Source: an uncultured Bacteroidaceae bacterium (GTDB lineage: Bacteria > Bacteroidota > Bacteroidia > Bacteroidales > Bacteroidaceae). From it: a stretch of DNA of 64,000 nt. Location of the stretch: contig CAKQYA010000009.1 in the NCBI GenBank assembly GCA_934293005.1, positions 1-64,000 of the forward strand. The letters are read 5' to 3'. Below, in pieces: positions 1 to 8,147 of the stretch (the stretch's first letter is position 1; the number at the start of each line of letters is the position of its first letter). Position numbers and translations under genes: made by a program. A model generated the notes under the pieces. It was not told the DNA's origin. It saw only the letters and a list, made by a program, of their open reading frames with translations, and searched no databases.

Positions 1-832
1 ATTTTTTCTTTTTGTTCTCCAAAGCCTTTTTCTGTTCACTTGCCAATCTGCGTTCAACCTTCTTTACATCTTCTGCCGCAGGAAGGTTCTCTGGAACTAT
101 ACCACGCTGCACAAGCATATCTCGAACAGCTGCATTGTTGGCAATATGCTCTTGGCTTATACGACTTTCTCCTTGAAGATCTTTTGTCTGCACATTCACA
201 CTCGTCATTTCTGCCGCAAAATCTTTTGCTTTGATACTGATAGTGGGTAGGAAATCTGCTAACGGCCGTTTCTCTGGGATTCCCATTCGTAGTTTCAGCG
301 TTGCAGTATTCATACGAAATAATGCTTGGTCTCCTTTGGAACGTATCACAGCAAAACTCTTGTCATTCACACCTCGTTCATAAAGTACACCAGAAAGTTT
401 GCGCTCTGTTTCCTGTAGTTTAGCACGAGCCTTGACTCTTTCTACTTCTATAAGTCGTTGCTCAATAAGTTCTGCACGACGAGTTTGCACAGCAAAGTAA
501 GTTTGTGCAAATGCGATTTGGGGTTTACGAGGGTCGCCATTTTGAGCAACAAGGTAGCAAGCATAGCGCGTTAACATAATGTCATCTATCTGGCGTTCAG
601 CACCAGAGCCTAATACAACCATTTTGTTGACGTCAACAAAATGGTCTGTTATAATATGTCCGACATTAGAACAAGCATTTTTAGCTTTCTCTATTGCTTT
701 TGTGAAATTACGCCATTCTTTGTATCCCAACAAAGAACACAAATCTCTTGCGCTCCAACATTCCACGTCGTTAAGAATGCACGAAACTTGCTCAAACTGC
801 GAGAACAATGCCTGTATTTCTTCTTTTTTCAT
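1..832 (-). CDS. dinD: DNA damage-inducible protein D (DinD), C-terminus cut by window edge
   Basis: Reading leftward from an ATG at 832 there is an open frame of 277 codons that runs off the window without a stop. I recognise DinD from the N-terminal WSARDLCSLLGYKEWRNF block, the central LGSGAERQIDDIMLTRYA and AQNGDPRKPQIAFAQTYFA blocks, and a basic helical C-terminus. In E. coli DinD is an SOS-induced protein that affects RecA filaments; the same N-terminal fold occurs in phage Bro/antirepressor proteins. It lies 30 bp downstream of a small HTH gene on the same strand, so the two are probably co-transcribed. A perfect 28-bp palindrome lies inside the frame at 618-645. The visible length is already close to the full E. 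coli protein, so little is missing. Confidence 0.88.
   Translation of the reverse strand, partial: MKKEEIQALFSQFEQVSCILNDVECWSARDLCSLLGYKEWRNFTKAIEKAKNACSNVGHIITDHFVDVNKMVVLGSGAERQIDDIMLTRYACYLVAQNGDPRKPQIAFAQTYFAVQTRRAELIEQRLIEVERVKARAKLQETERKLSGVLYERGVNDKSFAVIRSKGDQALFRMNTATLKLRMGIPEKRPLADFLPTISIKAKDFAAEMTSVNVQTKDLQGESRISQEHIANNAAVRDMLVQRGIVPENLPAAEDVKKVERRLASEQKKALENKKKK
618..645. repeat. perfect 28-bp palindrome inside dinD
   Basis: Each 14-bp half, ACCATTTTGTTGAC, is followed directly by its exact reverse complement, centred on GAC/GTC. It encodes the residues HFVDVNKM of DinD, so it is constrained as coding sequence as well. It could be a protein-binding site or chance; nothing else in the frame is comparable. 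Confidence 0.85.
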
Positions 833-862
833 AAGATTTCTTTTTATTCTTCAAACAAATCC

Positions 863-1078
863 TTAATGGCAATATTTTTCTATTGGCCAAAACAAATCCT
901 GTATCTCAACATTCAGACATTTGGCGATCTCCACCAATGTCTCGACATTCGGCTGTATGGTGTTGGTACACCACTTTGAGACGGTTGCAGGATCTTTACC
1001 CAATTGTTCAGCGAGCCATTTGTTGGTTCGTTTCTTTTCTGCCAGAACTACCTTTAGTCTGTTTATATCTTTACTCAT
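863..1078 (-). CDS. small XRE/Cro-type HTH transcriptional regulator
   Basis: 71 residues, essentially one helix-turn-helix domain. NKWLAEQLGKDPATVSKWC is the classic Cro/C1 pattern, and VETLVEIAKCLNVEIQDLF is the usual closing helix of the family. Such stand-alone proteins act as repressors or as controllers of restriction and mobile genes. The gene is 30 bp upstream of dinD on the same strand. A TACTTTTG -7 box lies about 26 bp upstream of the start, and a 14-bp palindrome about 106 bp upstream could be its operator. Its targets cannot be read from sequence. Confidence 0.85.
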   Translation of the reverse strand: MSKDINRLKVVLAEKKRTNKWLAEQLGKDPATVSKWCTNTIQPNVETLVEIAKCLNVEIQDLFWPIEKYCH

Positions 1079-1103
1079 ATCTGTGTATAATTGTTTGGTT
1101 ATG

Positions 1104-1111
1104 CAAAAGTA
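1104..1111 (-). promoter_or_regulatory. -7 promoter box for the HTH-dinD unit
   Basis: TACTTTTG on the minus strand fits the Bacteroidetes -7 consensus TAnnTTTG, 26 bp before the start codon. I found no convincing -33 TTTG at the usual 19-21 bp spacing. Confidence 0.5.
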
Positions 1112-1183
1112 GTGATTTCCAGTTAGGATAACGAATAAAGGTGTTGAATTTTATGTCAGATAGTGATTTTTGTATTCAATAGA

Positions 1184-1197
1184 TGATGTATACATCA
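1184..1197. promoter_or_regulatory. 14-bp perfect palindrome, candidate operator
   Basis: TGATGTATACATCA is a perfect dyad about 106 bp upstream of the HTH start. Cro/C1-type dimers bind such sites, so it may be the operator of the adjacent regulator. This is position and symmetry only. Confidence 0.35.
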
Positions 1198-1368
1198 ATT
1201 AATAGAATATGTGAGCTAATTTATCTGACTATAGGATTTCATTTGACGACTCATAAAATGGGCGATGTCAAGTGAAATGCAATTATAAGAAATACGGATG
1301 AAAACAACATAAACCTTGCCAACTACAACAAATTAGCAGAGAATTATTTTGGCAATTTTTAAAACTAA

Positions 1369-1405
1369 AAAATCCCAACTGCTTTTGTCAAACAGTTAGG
1401 ATTTT
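1369..1405 (-). terminator. terminator after tRNA-Leu
   Basis: Arms of about 13 bp with one mismatch (AAAATCCTAACTG and CAGTTGGGATTTT on the minus strand) enclose an 11-nt loop and are followed by T-rich sequence. It starts 6 bp past the tRNA 3' end. Confidence 0.75.
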
Positions 1406-1411
1406 CCTGTG

Positions 1412-1493
1412 TGCGCCTGACAGGACTCGAACCTGCACGCCGCAAGACATTAGATCCTAAGTCTAACGCGTCTACCAATTCCGCCACAGGCGC
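1412..1493 (-). tRNA. tRNA-Leu (UAG)
   Basis: 82 nt on the minus strand. A 7-bp acceptor stem (GCGCCTG with CAGGCGC), the D-arm GGCGGAATTGGTAGAC, the anticodon loop CTTAGGA (anticodon TAG), the long variable arm of a class II tRNA and the T-arm GTTCGAGTC are all visible. The discriminator is A and CCA is not encoded. Confidence 0.95.
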
Positions 1494-1503
1494 TTAGCGA
1501 GTG

Positions 1504-1535
1504 CAAAATTAGGGTTTTATTTTGAATTGAGCAAA
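1504..1535 (-). promoter_or_regulatory. tRNA-Leu promoter inside the end of the S41 gene
   Basis: On the minus strand TTTG (1532-1535) and TAATTTTG (1504-1511) are 20 bp apart, the standard Bacteroidetes spacing. The -33 box lies inside the last codons of the upstream S41 gene. The sequence after the -7 box, TTTGCACTCGCTAA, recurs at both other tRNA promoters in the window and runs directly into the mature tRNA 5' end. Confidence 0.8.
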
Positions 1536-2629
1536 TATTCTCGAGCTTTTTCTATATAGGTATCCTTATTTTGGGCTATATCCTTGCCCGACATCGCCAC
1601 ATAAATATCAGGAGCAATGCCAAATTCGGTATGTTGCATGTCTTTGTCGTAATAGACAACGGCGCTGTATCGCACGCTCCATCCGTTAGGCAGATCACTG
1701 TTGTAAGGCATGCCAGAGCCTCCGCCTGTACGGTCGCCCATGATTGTCACATTTGGACATTGGCGCATGCTCTTGACAAAATCGTTGGCCGCAGAATAAA
1801 CAGCCCTGTTAGTAAGGACAACCACTGGTTTCTGCCATCGTATGCCATCGGAGGCTGGATTGAGATGCATGGCTTTGGGAGCCGAGAAATCATCATGCGC
1901 CTTGCCTGTCTTGTGCGACACATAGCCTGTAAGGATTGAATTGTTGGTGAAGTGGGAGGCAAACGTGTCGGCCTTTGTCATTTTGCCACCTCCATTGTCA
2001 CGGACATCAATGATAAGAGCAGTGCATGAGGCAAGGTTGCTGAGCATATAACTGATGTTGCCGTCAGACACGCCTGTGCTGAATGTCTCGCAACGCACAT
2101 ATCCTATATTATCATCAAAGATGACGTATTTGAGTCCTGAAGCAATCTGATAGTTGTGTCCAAGATAAAGTTTGGCTATGCTGTCGTTGTAGTTGGCTGG
2201 ATAATCTTCATAAAAGCTCCAATTGCGTCCCACATCGAATCCTGAACTCAGATTGACATGTCCGTCCTTTAACTCTGCGAGCATATTGCACATGACCTCA
2301 AAAAGTTGGGCTGATGTCATCTTCTCATTGACTTGCGAGGCATAACGCGCATGCACTTCGTCCCAGTCAACGCCTATGGCCTCTTTCTTATATGAGAAGA
2401 AACAATAATGCTCATCCATAAGTTTCCAAAGCGCCTCAAAATTGCCACGGTTGCTATTGTCATATTCATCTTCCTTGACGCATGAAGCGAGAAGCGATGG
2501 CACAAGGAGCAACAGAACAAAAACAAGCGCAGATAGATTCTCAAGCGTGCGAATAGATGAAGGGATGCCCGACAATATGCAGGATAATGGATTACGTGTT
2601 GGTGCGCTATGTGATTTATGACGTTTCAT
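1517..2629 (-). CDS. S41-family peptidase lipoprotein
   Basis: 370 residues. A long basic N-terminus leads into a hydrophobic stretch ending in the lipobox LLAS-C50, so the protein is probably an outer-membrane or periplasmic lipoprotein. KDGHVNL (~121-127), IDVRDNGGG (~207-215) and TNRAVYSAAND (~263-273) are the S41 core, with Ser269 the likely nucleophile. S41 enzymes cleave proteins near exposed C-termini; I see no clear PDZ domain. The start codon overlaps the stop of the preceding gene by 4 bp (ATGA), indicating translational coupling. The tRNA-Leu promoter is embedded in its 3' end. The substrate is unknown. Confidence 0.85.
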   Translation of the reverse strand: MKRHKSHSAPTRNPLSCILSGIPSSIRTLENLSALVFVLLLLVPSLLASCVKEDEYDNSNRGNFEALWKLMDEHYCFFSYKKEAIGVDWDEVHARYASQVNEKMTSAQLFEVMCNMLAELKDGHVNLSSGFDVGRNWSFYEDYPANYNDSIAKLYLGHNYQIASGLKYVIFDDNIGYVRCETFSTGVSDGNISYMLSNLASCTALIIDVRDNGGGKMTKADTFASHFTNNSILTGYVSHKTGKAHDDFSAPKAMHLNPASDGIRWQKPVVVLTNRAVYSAANDFVKSMRQCPNVTIMGDRTGGGSGMPYNSDLPNGWSVRYSAVVYYDKDMQHTEFGIAPDIYVAMSGKDIAQNKDTYIEKAREYLLNSK

Positions 2630-3537
2630 CGGCTGTAGAAGTATTTGTTGAATCCTATCATGAAGTTGTGCGAATAGCTATGATACTTCAATGAGTGGAA
2701 TGTTGATTGGTTGAACTGTGCCACATATCCTATGCGGAGGCAGGCGCGCCGAAACGGCACATCCAAAGTAAGGCGGTGTCGCATGGATGGCATGTTGAAT
2801 GGATGAGCTAACACCACATTGCTGTCGTAATGTCCAAGCGCGAAGGCCTCGTAATAGCTTTGGCCATAATGTGGAGAGAAGGCTGCCCCCAGCATTGGCA
2901 CTGCCGCTTGGTAACGCCACAGCCATGTGCGATGGAACATTTGCATGGCATATGTAGCCATCAGGCCTGCATTCACCATAAGGTCAGCTTTGGCCTGTGC
3001 GGGATTGTTGCCGCCACGGTCAATATACACGCAGCCCAGATAGGCTGAGGCTGACAGACCTACAGCAACATTCCACACTGACGATGAACGCTGGATGGGA
3101 TTGACTATATTATTGCCATGCACATGATAGTACCAACCTTGGGTATAGCGTATGCCTCCTGCATATTCATCAATATTGCCAACTCGGTTATTGTTGATTG
3201 CAGCATTGATGTCGATGAGCGACTGGTTTGCCACACGGCTGCCACACAAGCCTGTCATCCGCATGGTCTCACGTTGAAGGCGCATATCGGTGCCTGTGTA
3301 GTTGTAGGGCGAGAGGTATGTATCGAGCACATTCGACGTTCCCACACCTATCATTGTGGAATGCAAATGCTCACGTGGCAACGCAGAAAGGACATCCGTC
3401 TGCTGCGCAGACAACACAACTGCTGAATCGAGTTCTTGCTGCAGCGTCTGCGTTTGCGACAAAGCACTAAGGCTTGGCAACAGCATCAGACATGCCATTG
3501 CCAAGCCTTTATATATATATGTGTATGTATTCTTCAT
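2626..3537 (-). CDS. DUF3316-like envelope protein
   Basis: 303 residues with a signal peptide (hydrophobic LAMACLMLLPSLSALS, cleavage near residue 27). The rest is rich in Tyr, His and Asn with alternating hydrophobic strands and ends in an aromatic (FNKYFYSR), the pattern of an outer-membrane beta-barrel. It resembles Bacteroidetes proteins annotated DUF3316; the assignment is from memory of the pattern and moderate. It overlaps the S41 peptidase gene by 4 bp, so the two are made together and may act on the same envelope process. Function unknown. Confidence 0.6.
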   Translation of the reverse strand: MKNTYTYIYKGLAMACLMLLPSLSALSQTQTLQQELDSAVVLSAQQTDVLSALPREHLHSTMIGVGTSNVLDTYLSPYNYTGTDMRLQRETMRMTGLCGSRVANQSLIDINAAINNNRVGNIDEYAGGIRYTQGWYYHVHGNNIVNPIQRSSSVWNVAVGLSASAYLGCVYIDRGGNNPAQAKADLMVNAGLMATYAMQMFHRTWLWRYQAAVPMLGAAFSPHYGQSYYEAFALGHYDSNVVLAHPFNMPSMRHRLTLDVPFRRACLRIGYVAQFNQSTFHSLKYHSYSHNFMIGFNKYFYSR

Positions 3538-3574
3538 GCACTATTCAGAGAAAGATTTTTGCCGTAATTATAAG

Positions 3575-3630
3575 CCCCAATCGGTCATTAGACCGAAACA
3601 GAAAGATTATTCGGTCATTAGAATTGGGAT
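3575..3630. repeat. family A palindromic repeat (double copy)
   Basis: Two copies of TCGGTCATTAGA, 20 bp apart, inside outer arms CCCCAAT / ATTGGGAT. It lies 3' of parC. The segment between the copies matches the element at 25714-25790 in the same gene-relative orientation (about 38 of 43 positions). Confidence 0.8.
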
Positions 3631-3763
3631 AAAAGGCGTCTCCACGCTTGGCTGAATAATGTCCAGCCGAAGACATTCGACTGAAACAAATGGCCAAGGA
3701 CATCAAACTGACAGCATGCCTTAGGGGAAGCCATGAAACGACACGTCATCGAGAGAATGCCTG

Positions 3764-6532
3764 TCAGAAGAGTTTAAGCTGTCCATTTATCTCATCACGG
3801 ATGTCGTTGTCGCTCTTGCCCTCGTCAGGATCTTCCACTACGGGAAATGCCTCTATGCCTCCATCATCATCGTCATCATCATCGTTCTCATCAGGGAAGC
3901 GTGTAGGCTCAAGTTCATTTACCTGCTCAAGGTTGTATGTGGTGAGGCGCTTGCCCTTTGCCTTGAAGCCCTTCACGCCTATATATTCCTCCGCATCAAC
4001 AATCAATGGTCCGCGGAATGTGTCAGGTTCCCCGAATGTGAGTTCGAGGCGTGGATAAGGCGTGTCGGTGAGCAATATGAGTTGGCTTTCTGCATTGTCG
4101 CCAAGGAAACTCTGTTTCTTTTTGCTGTCTTCAAACAGGAATCGCTTGATGTATGGCTGGTTCTGGTTGTCAGCATCCCACAGCACAGCAGTCCACACTT
4201 TCTTAGTTTTGAACTTCTCTATGCGCAGGATGTTCTGCTCATAGTGGTTGTTTGCATCAAAATTGGTGAAATAATATTCTCCTGTATCAAGCACCACAAG
4301 AATCTGGTCATTGTTGTGGAACTCGCCAAGATATTCTCCATGCTCATCATAATTGATGCGCTGCACGTCAGGATCCCACCATACCTTGAGACCTCCAAGG
4401 GTGCTGCCTCCGTAAGCCTTGAGCTGTATGCGGAATATCTCATGCTTGGTCAACTGGTTGCCTCGTGCCGCACGACCCTTGATGTCTATGTCGCTGAAGT
4501 CTTTCTCAAATACAAGTTTCTTGAGTTTTTCCATAGGCTTGAGCGTAACCTTTATAATCTCGGCCTCTCCGTTGCTATTGGCAGAGAACCAGGTGACTTT
4601 CGACTTAGGCGTGCCCATAGTGAGGTCGTACTCGCGGTCGCGTGTGACACTTGGCACATTAAATCTCTTTATATAGGTGATGCCTGTGGCTCCATCCTTG
4701 TATGTGGCGTTGTATATGGTTCGCGTGTCGTTCTTCTTGAACACTGCCACATGGATTATTTCCACCTTTCGCTTCTCGGCCTTGCTGCGCTCTGTCTCTC
4801 CTACAAACACTTTGTCGGCCACCTTGATTACCTTATATGTGCCATCTTTGTAGAAGATGATTATGTCATCAATATCGGAACAGTTGCACACAAACTCGTC
4901 TTTCTTGAGAGAGGTGCCAATGAAGCCTTCTGCACGATTGATGTAGAGTTTCTGATTGGCCTCGGCCACAGTAGCCGCTTGGATGGTGTCGAAGTTGCGT
5001 ATCTCTGTGAGACGCGGATGCTCTGCTCCATATTTCTTCTTTAAGAAGCCAAACCACTCGGCAGTCACTTCCACAAGATTGGCCAGGTCGCGCTTAATCT
5101 GCTCAAGCTCGGCCTTGAGACGCGCAATGAGTTCATCGGCCTTGTCTTTGTTGAACTTGAGGATGCGGGCCATCTTGATGTCCATGAGACGCAGAATGTC
5201 GTCTTTAGTGACCTCACGCACCAACTGAGGATAGAACGGAGTGAGGCGATGATCTATATACTCGCATGCGGCATCCATCGACTTGGCATTTTCAAATTCC
5301 TTGGCTTTATATATCCTCTCCTCAATGAAGATCTTTTCAAGAGACGAGAAATGGAGCTGTTCGAGAAGTTCGTCACGACGTATCTCCAGTTCGCGCTTGA
5401 TGAGATACTTAGTGAAATCCACACTCTTGCGAAGCACATCACTGACAGTGAGGAACTTTGGCATGCGGTCATCAATGACGCAGCAGTTGGGCGATATGCT
5501 TATCTCACAATCAGTGAAAGCATAGAGCGCATCGATAGTCTTGTCACTTGACGCTCCAGGCATGAGATGGATGATTATCTCCACACCAGCCGCAGTGAGG
5601 TCTTCCACCTTGCGAGCCTTGATCTTGCCTTTTTCTATGGCCTTGAGGATGGAATCTATAAACTGGCTTGGCTTTGATGGCGACCCTGTGGTCTTGCCAT
5701 AAGGTATTTCTGTGATGGCAAGTGTCTTGTTGTCCCTTTTCTCTATCTTGGCTCTCACCCGCACAGAGCCTCCACGCTGTCCATCATTGTATTTGGACAC
5801 ATCGATGGAACCGCCTGTGGGAAAGTCGGGGTAGAGCTGGAATGGCTCATTATGGAGGTAATGGATGGAAGCGTCACAGATCTCATTGAAATTGTGTGGA
5901 AGGATTTTCGAACTCAAGCCCACAGCTATGCCTTCCACTCCCTGAGCGAGGAGGAGCGGAAATTTGACAGGCAGAGATATAGGCTCTTTGTTGCGTCCGT
6001 CATATGAGAGTTTCCATTCTGTGGTCTTTGCGTTGAAGAGCACATCGAGCGCAAACTTTGACAGTCGAGCTTCAATATAACGTGCGGCAGCGGCATCGTC
6101 GCCAGTGAGGATATTGCCCCAGTTGCCTTGGCAGTCAATGAGCAGGTTTTTCTGGCCCATCTGCACCAAGGCATCTTTGATAGACGCATCTCCATGAGGA
6201 TGAAACTGCATGGTGTGTCCAACAATGTTTGCCACCTTGTTGAAGCGTCCGTCATCCATGCGTTTCATTGAGTGCAATATACGTCGCTGCACAGGCTTGA
6301 GTCCGTCCATGATGTATGGCACCGCACGTTCAAGAATGACGTACGATGCATAATCGAGAAACCATTGCTGATACATGCCACTCAGATGGTGAGTGATGTT
6401 ATCCTTCATGGTTTCGGGATTGTAGTCGCTCTTGGGCGGCAAACCGGAGGAGGCCGCCTTCGTAGTCAAGGCCTCTTCGTTTTCCCCATTCTCAATTATG
6501 ATGCCGTTGTTGTCGTTATAGTCTTCGCTCAT
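3764..6532 (-). CDS. parC: DNA topoisomerase IV subunit A (ParC)
   Basis: 922 residues. The type IIA topoisomerase breakage-reunion domain is clear: SYVILERAVPYIMDGLKPVQ, HPHGDASIKDALVQMGQ, QGNWGNILTGDDAAAARYIE with catalytic Tyr152. A long coiled-coil region (~400-490) and a beta-pinwheel C-terminal domain follow. The C-terminus carries a run of seven aspartates and ends in GQLKLF. With ParE it decatenates daughter chromosomes. The position matching the quinolone-sensitive Ser of E. coli ParC/GyrA (the residue after HPHGD) is Ala here; this may be normal for the phylum. The stop is about 130 bp before a family A repeat. ParE is not in the window. Confidence 0.93.
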   Translation of the reverse strand: MSEDYNDNNGIIIENGENEEALTTKAASSGLPPKSDYNPETMKDNITHHLSGMYQQWFLDYASYVILERAVPYIMDGLKPVQRRILHSMKRMDDGRFNKVANIVGHTMQFHPHGDASIKDALVQMGQKNLLIDCQGNWGNILTGDDAAAARYIEARLSKFALDVLFNAKTTEWKLSYDGRNKEPISLPVKFPLLLAQGVEGIAVGLSSKILPHNFNEICDASIHYLHNEPFQLYPDFPTGGSIDVSKYNDGQRGGSVRVRAKIEKRDNKTLAITEIPYGKTTGSPSKPSQFIDSILKAIEKGKIKARKVEDLTAAGVEIIIHLMPGASSDKTIDALYAFTDCEISISPNCCVIDDRMPKFLTVSDVLRKSVDFTKYLIKRELEIRRDELLEQLHFSSLEKIFIEERIYKAKEFENAKSMDAACEYIDHRLTPFYPQLVREVTKDDILRLMDIKMARILKFNKDKADELIARLKAELEQIKRDLANLVEVTAEWFGFLKKKYGAEHPRLTEIRNFDTIQAATVAEANQKLYINRAEGFIGTSLKKDEFVCNCSDIDDIIIFYKDGTYKVIKVADKVFVGETERSKAEKRKVEIIHVAVFKKNDTRTIYNATYKDGATGITYIKRFNVPSVTRDREYDLTMGTPKSKVTWFSANSNGEAEIIKVTLKPMEKLKKLVFEKDFSDIDIKGRAARGNQLTKHEIFRIQLKAYGGSTLGGLKVWWDPDVQRINYDEHGEYLGEFHNNDQILVVLDTGEYYFTNFDANNHYEQNILRIEKFKTKKVWTAVLWDADNQNQPYIKRFLFEDSKKKQSFLGDNAESQLILLTDTPYPRLELTFGEPDTFRGPLIVDAEEYIGVKGFKAKGKRLTTYNLEQVNELEPTRFPDENDDDDDDDGGIEAFPVVEDPDEGKSDNDIRDEINGQLKLF

Positions 6533-6701
6533 TTGTTTCCTTTCTTCTTCCTTTGGTTTTTAGGCAATTATTTGTTTTGGGTTTATTACGATTGTCACTT
6601 ACATTAACTCCCAATCTATTATCTGGCCGAGACAGGATGTGCAGCTGCGCTTTGCTTTCTTTCTCTCGTATGATTGGGGACACATATTTGCTATAAAGAA
6701 A

Positions 6702-6762
6702 AACAAGTTCTAACATGCAGAAGACAAGTCGATAGATTATCCTCTGCACATCAGAACTTGTT
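6702..6762 (-). terminator. terminator after ackA
   Basis: Outer arms AACAAGTTCT / AGAACTTGTT and inner arms TGCAGA / TCTGCA form a long interrupted stem, followed on the minus strand by TTTTTC. It starts 15 bp past the ackA stop. Confidence 0.7.
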
Positions 6763-6776
6763 CTATCCGTTTATGA

Positions 6777-7973
6777 TTATTTTGTCAGTTCGAGTGTGTC
6801 GAGAGCAATCATAAGCTCCTCGTCTGTTGGGATGCAGCATACTGTCACTTTGCTGTCATCGGCAGAAAGGATGGCCTCTGTAGCTCGGCACGACTTATTC
6901 TTGGCATCATCAAGTTTGATGCCCATGAACTCCAGTCCCTTTGTGGCACCTTCACGCACTTCCCACTGGTTCTCGCCAGCTCCGCCTGTAAAGAGGATGA
7001 TGTCAACACCGCCCATAGCTGCAGCATACTCACCTATATACTTCTTGATGCGGTAGCAATACATCTCTTTAGCCAGACGAGCGCGGTCGTTGCCAGCAGC
7101 TATGCCTGCAAGGATGTCACGGAAGTCTGAAGAGCCGCCACTGATGCCAGCAAGGCCCGACTTCTTGTTGAGGAGATTGCTTATGCCATGAGTGTCGAGT
7201 CCTTCCTTGTCCATGATGAATGTGACTGCGCCAGCATCGATGTCGCCAGAACGTGTGCCCATGATGAGACCCTCAAGCGGAGTGAGTCCCATAGATGTGT
7301 CAACACACTTGCCATCCTTCACTGCTGCTATTGAAGCACCGTTGCCTATATGGCATGTGATTATCTTCTTGCCCTCTGGATTCACGCCAAGGAACTCGCA
7401 CACGCGCTGAGACACGTAACGGTGGCTTGTGCCGTGGAAGCCATAACGACGCACGCCATACTTCTCATACATCTCGTATGGAAGAGCATACATGTAAGCG
7501 TAGTCGGGCATTGTCTGATGGAAGGCTGTGTCGAACACACCTACCTGTGGTATGTTTGGAAGGAGCGAGCTTACTGCATTCACACCTTTAATGTTGGCCG
7601 GATTGTGAAGCGGAGCAAGATCGTTGCATGCTGCAAACTCTTTCATGACTTCAGGAGTGAGCACAACAGACTTGTTGAACTTCTCTCCGCCATGCACCAT
7701 GCGATGTCCGACAGCCTCAAGCTCATCAAGGCTGTTGAGCACAGCATACTGACCCTGTGTGAGCACTTCGAAGATGAATTGCACACCTTCTGTGTGTTCT
7801 TTGATAGGTCGGTCTATCTGCACCTTCTCTCCATTGTACTTCAGTTTGAGAAATGAGTCCGGAAGGCCTATCTTCTCTATGCCTCCGCTTGTGAGCACGC
7901 TCCGATTTTCCATGTTATAGAGCGCATACTTGATGGAACTGCTTCCGCAGTTGAGAACGAGAATCTTCTTCAT
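6777..7973 (-). CDS. ackA: acetate kinase
   Basis: 398 residues, the normal length. Signatures are LNCGSSSIKYALYN at the N-terminus, GHRMVHGG, YGFHGTSHRYVS, the nucleotide-binding GNGASIAAVKDG and VDTSMGLTPLEG. The enzyme transfers phosphate from acetyl phosphate to ADP, making ATP and acetate in the cytosol. It lies 174 bp downstream of pta on the same strand and the hairpin after it closes the unit. This is the main ATP-yielding acetate route in saccharolytic Bacteroidales. Confidence 0.97.
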   Translation of the reverse strand: MKKILVLNCGSSSIKYALYNMENRSVLTSGGIEKIGLPDSFLKLKYNGEKVQIDRPIKEHTEGVQFIFEVLTQGQYAVLNSLDELEAVGHRMVHGGEKFNKSVVLTPEVMKEFAACNDLAPLHNPANIKGVNAVSSLLPNIPQVGVFDTAFHQTMPDYAYMYALPYEMYEKYGVRRYGFHGTSHRYVSQRVCEFLGVNPEGKKIITCHIGNGASIAAVKDGKCVDTSMGLTPLEGLIMGTRSGDIDAGAVTFIMDKEGLDTHGISNLLNKKSGLAGISGGSSDFRDILAGIAAGNDRARLAKEMYCYRIKKYIGEYAAAMGGVDIILFTGGAGENQWEVREGATKGLEFMGIKLDDAKNKSCRATEAILSADDSKVTVCCIPTDEELMIALDTLELTK

Positions 7974-8147
7974 CGTCAGTTTTTCTTCAATTATATCTTT
8001 ATACGTCTTTGTTAAATATCATCATGTCTCCGTCTGAGACTCAGCACTGCACACATATGAGCCACACTGGAAGCCGCATCGTTGCGAAGCCTCCATTGGC
8101 AACTCATCATGCATGAGCTATCTTAGGGGATTGCTTATGCAAACATA

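Larger units (their letters stand above)
1079..1411. other. gene-free stretch between tRNA-Leu and the HTH gene
   Basis: A 333-bp AT-rich stretch. It holds the HTH promoter, the palindrome at 1184-1197 and, next to the tRNA, a terminator hairpin. I see no open frame worth calling and no tRNA-derived direct repeat; if this is an island boundary, the second attachment site is outside the window. Confidence 0.6.

Noticed and set aside
4082..5044. 320-codon open frame opposite parC
   Set aside because: It is antisense to a conserved gene. Codon bias leaves many long antisense frames in this genome; no domain is recognisable.
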